A DNA stretch of 5,759 bases, taken from positions 1 to 5,759 of the forward strand of contig JABDRK010000170.1 in NCBI GenBank assembly GCA_013041785.1. The letters are read 5' to 3'. The translations under genes were made by a program, and so were the position numbers. Positions 1 to 5,759 of this stretch are shown piece by piece. The DNA comes from Eudoraea sp. GTDB taxonomy: Bacteria; Bacteroidota; Bacteroidia; Flavobacteriales; Flavobacteriaceae. The notes under the pieces are model-generated. The model did no database searches. It was not told where the DNA came from and was given only the letters and a program-made list of their open reading frames with translations. Every line of letters starts with the position of its first letter. Positions within the stretch are counted from its first letter, which is position 1.

Positions 1-1029
1 CACCAGATCCGCAATAGCCGGACTCATGCGGTAGACCCCGTTATGGGCACTATAGACTGCTTTGGTAAGGTTTTCAAAGGCTTCAGATTCCATTACCCCA
101 TCAGGATTTTCAGTTTCATCTGTCCGAATAGACAAACCCTGCTCAATCGGTTTGTATTCCTGTGTGATTTCTTCCGACCATTCCTGAAATTTCTTCTTGA
201 AGGCATTATCCTTTGCTTTTGGAACAGTTATGACCGCACTGCTTTCTCGTGGTATAGCATTGCGTAAACCACCGCCCTTGAGCTGTGCCAGTGCAATACC
301 AAAATCAGAAAAGGAATTGAAAAGTAACCGGTTCATAATCTTGTTGGCATTGCCCAGGCCTTTATGAATATCCATTCCACTATGGCCCCCTTGCAATCCT
401 TTAATATTGATACGATATGCCTTATGGTCCGGATTGGGGACTTTTACTTTATAATTCCCCTTTGCCGTAATATCTATTCCCCCTGCACAGCCAATGTCGA
501 TCTCGTCATCTTCTTCCGTATCCAGGTTTAACAGGATTTCACCCTGAAGCACACCCCCTTTTAATCCTTTAGCACCAGTCATTCCGGTTTCCTCATCTAT
601 GGTAAACAGCGCCTCTAATGGCGGGTGTGGTATATCCTTACTTTGCAAAAGGCTCATAATCGCGGCCACTCCCATTCCGTTGTCCGCACCCAGGGTAGTT
701 CCCCTGGCTTTGACCCAATCGCCATCCACTTCCATCAGGATGCCCTGTTTATCAAAATCGAATACCGTATCGTTGTTTTTTTGGTGAACCATGTCCAGAT
801 GGGACTGCAGCGTTACTGTTTTCCTGTTTTCCATCCCGGAGGTGGCCGGTTTTCTAATTATCACATTACCCACCTCATCCCTAAGCGTTTCCAGCCCAAG
901 GCCTTGACCAAAATCCAACATAAATGCAATAACCCGCTCTTCTTTTTTTGAGGGTCGTGGTACCGCATTCAGGTCGGCAAAGTTATTCCAAACAACTTCC
1001 GGTAAGAGATTTCTGATATCGTTATCCAT
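1..1029 (-). CDS. pepD: Aminoacyl-histidine dipeptidase (PepD), M20 family, 3' end cut by window edge
   Basis: This is the N-terminal 343 codons of a cytosolic Zn-dependent dipeptidase that cleaves Xaa-His dipeptides such as carnosine and other dipeptides. It is read on the minus strand without frameshift or stop up to the window edge. The M20 signatures occur in order: SHLDMVH with metal ligand H77 and D79, GADNGMG with the bridging D116, TIDEETG with general base E146 and ligand E147, LNLDTEE with ligand D170, and GGHSGMDIHKG (H216), which begins the lid region. Family members are about 480-490 residues, so roughly 140 residues, including the last zinc histidine, lie outside. An in-frame ATG at 1044 would add five residues (MKFYT). 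I chose 1029 because the N-terminus then matches the family and because a TAnnTTTG element abuts the 1044 codon, leaving no room for a leader. It is divergent from the DUF3810 gene. Family assignment is firm; exact substrate range is known only from homologues. Confidence 0.95.
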   Translation of the reverse strand, partial: MDNDIRNLLPEVVWNNFADLNAVPRPSKKEERVIAFMLDFGQGLGLETLRDEVGNVIIRKPATSGMENRKTVTLQSHLDMVHQKNNDTVFDFDKQGILMEVDGDWVKARGTTLGADNGMGVAAIMSLLQSKDIPHPPLEALFTIDEETGMTGAKGLKGGVLQGEILLNLDTEEDDEIDIGCAGGIDITAKGNYKVKVPNPDHKAYRINIKGLQGGHSGMDIHKGLGNANKIMNRLLFNSFSDFGIALAQLKGGGLRNAIPRESSAVITVPKAKDNAFKKKFQEWSEEITQEYKPIEQGLSIRTDETENPDGVMESEAFENLTKAVYSAHNGVYRMSPAIADLV

Positions 1030-1045
1030 GGTATAAAATTTCATT

Positions 1046-1053
1046 CAAAAATA
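1046..1053 (-). promoter_or_regulatory. Putative Bacteroidota -7 promoter element for pepD
   Basis: On the minus strand the octamer reads TATTTTTG, an exact match to the Bacteroidota sigma-factor -7 consensus TAnnTTTG. It lies 16 bp upstream of the chosen pepD ATG (1029). A weak -33-like TTGG (minus strand, 1072-1069) sits 15 bp further upstream, somewhat closer than the usual spacing. Transcription would start near 1040, giving a leader of about ten bases, which favours the 1029 start over the ATG at 1044. Short AT-rich matches occur by chance, so this is tentative. Confidence 0.4.
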
Positions 1054-1086
1054 CGTCATGGAACGCAACCAAGCGAGAGAAATCCC

Positions 1087-1094
1087 TACTTTTG
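1087..1094 (+). promoter_or_regulatory. Putative -7 promoter element for the DUF3810 gene
   Basis: The octamer TACTTTTG matches TAnnTTTG exactly and ends 6 bp before the ATG at 1101. If used, the transcript would start at or beside the start codon and be leaderless or nearly so. No TTTG -33 box is visible 17-23 bp upstream, so support is weaker than for the pepD side. Confidence 0.3.
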
Positions 1095-1100
1095 GATGTG

Positions 1101-2183
1101 ATGAGAAACCGATGGAAAAATGGTGTAGCAATTTCTCTTATTCCCCAGATTATTCTGGTGCGCATCCTGGCTCTTTTCCCGCAATGGGTAGAAGCATATT
1201 ACAGTCAGGGCATATATCCTCAGATTTCCCGGTTTTTTAGAACATTGTTCGGCTGGATCCCTTTTTCCGCCGGAGATCTGCTATATGCCGCTCTGTTCAT
1301 ACTGGCCGTGAGATACCTTTATCGGGAATGGAACATGTTAAGAAGAAAACCGCTGGTCCTCCTCAGGGATTTGCTAATGGTATTATCCGTAGCCCATCTC
1401 ACTTTTTATTTATCCTGGGGGATGAATTACTACAGGGAACCCCTGCACAAATCGCTTGGGCTGTCTGACAAGTATTCCCAGGAAGCCCTGGAATCAGTCA
1501 CAGAACAACTGATGGCAACCACCAATGCCCTGCAATTGAGGATAACCGGGCAGGACTCTTTATCAGTTACCTACCCCATGACAAAAGCCGAAATCTTTCA
1601 AAAAACACTAAGAGGCTATGAATTACTGCAAGGCGATTACCCTTCCCTCAAATATTCACAGCCAAGTCTCAAAAAGTCGCTGTTTAGTACAGGCCTGTCG
1701 TATATGGGTTATGGAGGATACCTCAACCCGTTTACCCATGAGGCACAGGTAAATGGAAAGATCCCAAAATTCCGTTACCCGGTAGTTTCCGGACATGAGA
1801 TTGGGCATCAATTAGGGTATTCAGCAGAGAACGAGGTGAATTTTATTGGGTACCTCGCAACATTGTATAACGAGGATATTTATTTCCGGTATTCCGCCAG
1901 CGCCTATGCGCTGGGTTATTGCCTTAGGGAACTCCGCCTCAAGGACCAGGCCGCCTATGAACGCATATATGCACAACTCCATCCCGGGGTGAAACGAAAC
2001 TATGAAGAAGTCAATGCTTTTTGGAAGAAATACGAGAACCCTATGGAGCCTGTTTTTAAATCCATCTTCAATACCTTCTTAAAAGCAAACCGTCAAAAAC
2101 AAGGAATCAGGAGTTACGGACTGGTAGTTTCCCTGCTGGTGAACTATCATGAAAAAAATCCTTTAGTCCCCTCGCTACGGTAA
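1101..2183 (+). CDS. DUF3810 family membrane protein with HExxH zinc-protease motif
   Basis: This 360-residue protein belongs to the uncharacterised DUF3810 family, widespread in Bacteroidota and some Firmicutes. Three hydrophobic segments are visible at about residues 9-27, 57-75 and 85-105, followed by the family motif WGMNYYR (106-112). The C-terminal soluble domain carries SGHEIGHQLGY with H232, E233 and H236, followed by ENEVNF. E245 lies nine residues after H236 and is a candidate third zinc ligand, making an HExxHx8E pattern like gluzincin-type metalloproteases. By inference it is an inner-membrane-anchored zinc peptidase; no substrate can be read from the sequence. The reading frame also opens at a TTG at 1092, but ATG 1101 gives a positively charged MRNRWK start before the first helix and is preferred. 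It is divergent from pepD and 104 bp upstream of the amidohydrolase gene, so co-transcription with the latter is uncertain. Length is normal for the family. Family call is strong; the catalytic role is inferred. Confidence 0.88.
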   Translation: MRNRWKNGVAISLIPQIILVRILALFPQWVEAYYSQGIYPQISRFFRTLFGWIPFSAGDLLYAALFILAVRYLYREWNMLRRKPLVLLRDLLMVLSVAHLTFYLSWGMNYYREPLHKSLGLSDKYSQEALESVTEQLMATTNALQLRITGQDSLSVTYPMTKAEIFQKTLRGYELLQGDYPSLKYSQPSLKKSLFSTGLSYMGYGGYLNPFTHEAQVNGKIPKFRYPVVSGHEIGHQLGYSAENEVNFIGYLATLYNEDIYFRYSASAYALGYCLRELRLKDQAAYERIYAQLHPGVKRNYEEVNAFWKKYENPMEPVFKSIFNTFLKANRQKQGIRSYGLVVSLLVNYHEKNPLVPSLR

Positions 2184-2211
2184 AAAAGCCGGTCGAATAA
2201 AACGTTAAAAA

Positions 2212-2242
2212 AAGTCTAAAGCAATACGTTATCTTCAGACTT
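2212..2242 (+). terminator. Imperfect hairpin after the DUF3810 gene, possible weak terminator
   Basis: AAGTCTAAAG (2212-2221) pairs with CTTCAGACTT (2233-2242) over 10 bp with one A-C mismatch, closing an 11-base loop. An A-run precedes it and a short T-rich stretch (TATTTTTA, 2247-2254) follows four bases later. This resembles an intrinsic terminator for the upstream gene, but the stem is AT-rich and the T-tract is interrupted and offset. It could instead be an mRNA-end structure or chance. Confidence 0.35.
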
Positions 2243-2246
2243 CGTC

Positions 2247-2254
2247 TATTTTTA
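2247..2254 (+). promoter_or_regulatory. Weak -7-like element upstream of the amidohydrolase operon
   Basis: TATTTTTA matches TAnnTTTG except for the final base and lies 33 bp before the ATG at 2288. No TTTG -33 box is visible at the right distance. It is the best candidate promoter in the gap between the DUF3810 gene and the amidohydrolases, but it overlaps the T-rich tail of the hairpin and may be just that. Confidence 0.22.
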
Positions 2255-2287
2255 GGGACCCGAAAAATACTAATCAAATCCAAAATA

Positions 2288-5245
2288 ATGAGTAAACGCT
2301 TCTTGCTGTCTGCCCTGATAGGGGTTGGATGGTTTTCCCTGGTTCTGGGTCAGGATTACTTTCCCAAGAATGATGGCGTAAAGACGCCCAAAAACAATTA
2401 CACCGCATTTACGAACGCAACGATCCATGTGAGTCCTGAAAAGGTACTGCAAAACGCTACCCTGCTGATACAAAAAGACAAGGTTATAGCGGTTGGGAAT
2501 GCAGTTACGATACCCAAAAACACGGTTACCGTTAACCTTGCTGGGAAGTCGATATATCCCTCCTTTATTGATGCCTTCTCTGACTTTGGGGTAACCAAAC
2601 CCAAAAGAGCTGCAGGAGGAGGGCGTTCCGCGCAGTACGATGCCTCCAGGGAGGGCTATTACTGGAATGATCATATCATGCCGGAAAATAGCGCAATCTC
2701 TAAATTCAAGTACGACACCAAAAAGGCCAAAGAACTCCAAAAAGCAGGATTTGGAACGGTAAATACCCATATCCATGACGGTATCGCCCGGGGTACAGGG
2801 CTCCTGGTGGCCCTCAACAGTGAGGGTTCTGATGGAGAGCGTATTCTGGATGATCAATCCGCCCAATATTTTTCTTTTAATAAGAGTGTAGCTAAAAGGC
2901 AGTCTTACCCCACTTCGCTTATGGGGGCCATGGCCTTACTGAGGCAAATGTACCATGACGCTTCATGGTATGCCAAGGGCAACAGCAATACCCGCGACCG
3001 TTCGCTGGAAGCCCTGAATGCCAACAGTAAGCTTGTGCAGATCTTTGAAGCCGGGGATAAAGGGAATGTCCTTCGTGCCGATGGTATAGGAGATGCCTTT
3101 GGCATTCAATATACCCTGCTTGCCGGAGGCGATGAATATGAAAACATTGAGGATATCAAGGGTACCAACGCACGGCTCATCGTACCGCTAAACTTCCCGG
3201 ATCCTTATGATGTATCCAACCCGTACCAGGCTGGATACATTGCCCTTAAGGATATGAGGCACTGGAACCAGGCCCCTACTAATCCTAAAGTGCTGGCTGA
3301 AAATGGGGTAACTTTCTCCTTCACGTTGCATCAGCTTAAGTCCCCTTCGAAATTCAAAGAACAGCTTATAAAAGCTATCCGCTATGGGTTATCCAGTGAG
3401 AAAGCCCTTGCAGCCCTGACTACCGTACCCGCTCAGATACTGGGAAAAGAGAATCAGCTGGGTACCCTGGACCCGGGAAAGCAGGCTAATTTCCTGATTA
3501 CTTCAGGCGAGCTCTTTGAAAAGAACACCAACCTATATGAAAACTGGGTACAGGGCAGGAAATATGTAATCAATGACCTGGGACAAAAAGATATCCGTGG
3601 AGAATACGACCTGGTAGCCGGAGGAATTACCTATAAATGGTCGGTAACCGGAGAAGCTTCCAAACCCAAGTCTGAGATCAAGCGGGACACCTTGAAGTAC
3701 AAATCCAAATTTTCTTTTAAGGAAGACTGGCTTGAACTGTCTTTCACCAACCCGGAGGGAGAGGAAAGACACCGGATGACCGCCAGGGTAAGTCCCGATG
3801 AGGATGATATCCGTGGTCGACTGATACTCCCCAATGGAATAGAGTCGTCTTTCAATGCTAGAAAAACAGCTGCAGCAGATTCCACAAAGAAAGATAATGG
3901 TGAGATGAGCAGCCCGGAAGTAGTGCCTATGACCTACCCCAATGTAGGTTACGGTTACCAGACTAAACCTGCACAGGAAGATCTCTTGTTTAAGAACGCA
4001 ACCGTCTGGACCAGTGAAGAGGCAGGTATCCTCGAAAATACAGATGTACTGGTCAAAAAAGGGAAGATTACAAAGATTGGGCAAAACCTAAGTGCCGGAG
4101 GAGCACGCGTAATTGATGCCAGTGGCAAACACCTTACGGCCGGGGTTATCGATGAGCATAGCCACATAGCAGCATTAGCTGTTAATGAGGCCGGTCATAA
4201 TTCTACGGCCGAAGTAAAAATGACCGATGTCGTAGACCCTGAAGATGTTGACATCTACAGGAATCTGGCAGGTGGGGTCACTTCGCTCCAGCTGCTCCAT
4301 GGATCTGCCAACCCAATTGGAGGCCGCTCTGCCGTATTAAAGCTTAAGTGGGGAGAGAGCGCTTCTGATATGATTTATAGCAACGGACCTAAGTTTATCA
4401 AATTTGCGTTGGGAGAAAATGTCAAACAAAGCAACTGGCAAAGTTTTGATCGATTCCCGCAAACCAGGATGGGAGTAGAACAGGTCTTCACCGACTATTT
4501 CCAGAGGGCCAGGGAGTATGACATTAAAAAGAAAAGCGGACAGGCCTATCGCTATGATGAGGAGATGGAAGTCCTTGCCGAGATCCTGAATGGAGAACGT
4601 TTTATTAGTTGTCACTCTTACGTACAAAGTGAGATCAATATGATGATGAAAGTGGCTGAAAAATTTGGGTTTACATTGAATACGTTCACCCATATCTTGG
4701 AAGGTTATAAAGTGGCTGATAAAATGGCTGCTCACGGTGCAGGAGGTTCCACGTTCAGCGATTGGTGGGCTTACAAATATGAGGTAAAAGATGCTATCCC
4801 TTATAATGCCGCCATTATGGCAAAACAAGGGGTGACAGTGGCTATCAATAGTGATGATGCAGAAATGTCCAGACGCCTTAACCAGGAAGCGGGCAAGACC
4901 ATTAAGTATGGTGGCTTGTCTGAAGAAGAGGCCTGGAAAATGGTAACCATCAACCCGGCCAAACTACTCCATATCGATGACCGTGTGGGGAGCATCAAAG
5001 AGGGTAAAGATGCCGACCTCGTGTTGTGGAATACCCATCCTATGTCGGTCTACGCAAAAGCGGAAAAGACGATAATCGAGGGGACTACCTACTTCGATCT
5101 GGAGAAAGACCAGATGCAGCGCAAGGCGATTGCCAACGAACGTAACCGGCTTATTCAGATGATGCTGAAAGAGAAGGAAGGCGGGGCGAACACCAGAAAA
5201 CCTGCCCAGCTTAAAAAAGAAAAATTTCATTGCGACAGCCTATAA
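2288..5245 (+). CDS. Secreted tandem amidohydrolase: degenerate N-terminal module fused to an intact C-terminal module
   Basis: This 985-residue protein has a Sec signal peptide (residues 1-21, predicted cleavage VLG|QD), so it should act in the periplasm or at the cell surface. It contains two COG1228-like (imidazolonepropionase-type) amidohydrolase modules at about 38-430 and 565-935, separated by a beta-rich linker. The C-terminal module has HxH (H624, H626), H776 in CHSY, H802 in FTHILEG and D856 in NSDDAE, the standard metal-ligand set; E710 in LGEN is a possible extra ligand. It closes with the usual GSIKEGKDADLVLW element of the small beta domain. The N-terminal module aligns with the same spacing but has F97/D99, E254, A279 and H348 at those positions, so it is probably non-catalytic; it too ends in a GTLDPGKQANFLI element (about 393-405). 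The ATG at 2288 starts directly at the signal peptide and follows an A-rich stretch typical of flavobacteria. Similar roughly 1000-residue proteins are known in Bacteroidota as 'amidohydrolase family protein'; substrate is unknown, though related enzymes include prolidases and imidazolonepropionase. Confidence 0.93.
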   Translation: MSKRFLLSALIGVGWFSLVLGQDYFPKNDGVKTPKNNYTAFTNATIHVSPEKVLQNATLLIQKDKVIAVGNAVTIPKNTVTVNLAGKSIYPSFIDAFSDFGVTKPKRAAGGGRSAQYDASREGYYWNDHIMPENSAISKFKYDTKKAKELQKAGFGTVNTHIHDGIARGTGLLVALNSEGSDGERILDDQSAQYFSFNKSVAKRQSYPTSLMGAMALLRQMYHDASWYAKGNSNTRDRSLEALNANSKLVQIFEAGDKGNVLRADGIGDAFGIQYTLLAGGDEYENIEDIKGTNARLIVPLNFPDPYDVSNPYQAGYIALKDMRHWNQAPTNPKVLAENGVTFSFTLHQLKSPSKFKEQLIKAIRYGLSSEKALAALTTVPAQILGKENQLGTLDPGKQANFLITSGELFEKNTNLYENWVQGRKYVINDLGQKDIRGEYDLVAGGITYKWSVTGEASKPKSEIKRDTLKYKSKFSFKEDWLELSFTNPEGEERHRMTARVSPDEDDIRGRLILPNGIESSFNARKTAAADSTKKDNGEMSSPEVVPMTYPNVGYGYQTKPAQEDLLFKNATVWTSEEAGILENTDVLVKKGKITKIGQNLSAGGARVIDASGKHLTAGVIDEHSHIAALAVNEAGHNSTAEVKMTDVVDPEDVDIYRNLAGGVTSLQLLHGSANPIGGRSAVLKLKWGESASDMIYSNGPKFIKFALGENVKQSNWQSFDRFPQTRMGVEQVFTDYFQRAREYDIKKKSGQAYRYDEEMEVLAEILNGERFISCHSYVQSEINMMMKVAEKFGFTLNTFTHILEGYKVADKMAAHGAGGSTFSDWWAYKYEVKDAIPYNAAIMAKQGVTVAINSDDAEMSRRLNQEAGKTIKYGGLSEEEAWKMVTINPAKLLHIDDRVGSIKEGKDADLVLWNTHPMSVYAKAEKTIIEGTTYFDLEKDQMQRKAIANERNRLIQMMLKEKEGGANTRKPAQLKKEKFHCDSL

Positions 5246-5250
5246 TATTT

Positions 5251-5759
5251 ATGATGATGAAAAATATATACCTATACCTGATCGCCTTAATTGGTTGTTT
5301 CACAACCGGTATGGCACAGCAAACTCCGGCACCGGAACAAACGGAGGCCATTAGTATTACTGGTGCTACGGCCCATATTGGCAACGGAGAAGTGATTGAG
5401 AAATGTACCCTTGTCTTTGAAGATGGAAAGATCACGGCCATTGGGGCAGATGCCTCCACAAAAGGCCGGGTAATCAACGCTAACGGTAAACATATCTATC
5501 CGGGCTTTATTGCCCCTGGGAAATCCCTTGGCTTAATTGAAGTCAATGCAGTCAGGGCCAGTAATGACCAGGACGAGGTAGGAGCCATGATCCCGCATGT
5601 AAGAAGTATTATTGCGTATAATGCAGAATCCAAGGTGGTCGAAAGTATGAGGCCCAATGGTGTCCTCATTGGGCAGGCAACCCCAAAGGGAGGAAGGATT
5701 TCCGGGAGCTCTACTATTGTGCAGTTCGATGCCTGGAACTGGGAAGACGCAGCTATAAA
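5251..5759 (+). CDS. Exported amidohydrolase-family protein lacking the first HxH motif, 3' end cut by window edge
   Basis: The first 169 codons of a second amidohydrolase-like protein; the rest lies outside the window. Three consecutive ATGs (5251, 5254, 5257) are all possible starts; 5251 is the longest reading and 5257 would give MKNIYLYLIALIG. A signal peptide is clear (hydrophobic residues 6-17). Cleavage may follow GMA before QQ (residue 22, SPase I), or the protein may be a lipoprotein through LIGC with Cys16. The N-terminal beta domain runs from about residue 32 (ISITGATAHIGNG) to PGFIAPGKSLG, where the metal-binding PGFIDxHxH should stand; G90 and S92 replace the two histidines. It then resembles the N-terminal module of the preceding protein (YNAESKVV, GVLIGQATPKGG). 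Family homologues are roughly 430 residues. The gap to the upstream stop is 5 bp, so the two genes are very probably one operon. Whether later metal ligands survive cannot be seen here. Confidence 0.88.
   Translation, partial: MMMKNIYLYLIALIGCFTTGMAQQTPAPEQTEAISITGATAHIGNGEVIEKCTLVFEDGKITAIGADASTKGRVINANGKHIYPGFIAPGKSLGLIEVNAVRASNDQDEVGAMIPHVRSIIAYNAESKVVESMRPNGVLIGQATPKGGRISGSSTIVQFDAWNWEDAAI

Noticed and set aside
625..951. A 108-codon plus-strand open frame and other short plus-strand frames in 43-951
   Set aside because: The minus strand here encodes the PepD metal-binding motifs without interruption, so these frames are shadows.
2184..2287. A possible small RNA or riboswitch in the gap before the amidohydrolase operon
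   Set aside because: Only one imperfect AT-rich stem is visible and the region is just 104 bp; nothing resembles a known riboswitch core.
2768..2776. An HIH (H161, H163) in the N-terminal amidohydrolase module that might be a relocated HxH metal site
   Set aside because: By alignment it falls on the next strand, opposite QLLHGSANPIGG of the active module and the GQATPKGG of the second protein, not on strand 1; the true HxH position is F97-S98-D99 and the other ligands are missing too.
2270..2866. A 198-codon open frame on the minus strand opposite the start of the large amidohydrolase gene
   Set aside because: It lies antisense to a clear signal peptide and conserved amidohydrolase sequence, its translation is rich in Cys, Phe and Gly with no recognisable domain, and it has no separate promoter or start context.
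3533..4084. A 183-codon minus-strand open frame inside the amidohydrolase gene
   Set aside because: It is a shadow of the coding frame; the translation is Cys- and Phe-rich and resembles no protein family.
4337..4828. A 163-codon minus-strand open frame opposite the catalytic module
   Set aside because: The opposite strand codes the conserved metal-binding motifs at H776 and H802, which explains the sequence constraint; the antisense product shows no domain.

Overview
The window looks like chromosomal core sequence from a Bacteroidota member, most likely the Flavobacteriaceae. The reasons are the gene families (a flavobacterial-type PepD, a DUF3810 membrane protein and a tandem amidohydrolase pair), A-rich start regions without Shine-Dalgarno sites, and octamers matching the Bacteroidota -7 element TAnnTTTG close to start codons. 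I see no mobile elements, CRISPR arrays, tRNA or rRNA. Genus cannot be fixed from the sequence alone.

Layout. (1) Positions 1-1029, minus strand: the N-terminal 343 codons of an M20-type aminoacyl-histidine dipeptidase (pepD), cut by the left window edge. (2) A 71-bp divergent intergenic region, 1030-1100, with a TAnnTTTG-like element for each direction. (3) Positions 1101-2183, plus strand: a DUF3810 protein with three predicted N-terminal membrane helices and an HExxH-type zinc-protease signature. (4) A 104-bp gap, 2184-2287, with an imperfect hairpin and a weak -7-like element. (5) Positions 2288-5245, plus strand: a secreted 985-residue protein made of two amidohydrolase modules joined by a beta-rich linker. 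The C-terminal module keeps the metal-ligand set; the N-terminal module has lost every ligand I can align. (6) From 5251 to the right edge, plus strand: the start of a second exported amidohydrolase homologue, also without the first HxH motif, 5 bp after the previous gene and almost certainly in the same operon.

Together the window encodes a cytoplasmic dipeptidase, an inner-membrane putative metalloprotease and an exported amidohydrolase pair. All are hydrolases of peptides or amide-like bonds, but only the last two genes are clearly linked transcriptionally. The most interesting feature is the combination of one apparently active amidohydrolase barrel with one fused and one adjacent degenerate barrel, which suggests a periplasmic enzyme and pseudoenzyme assembly of unknown substrate.
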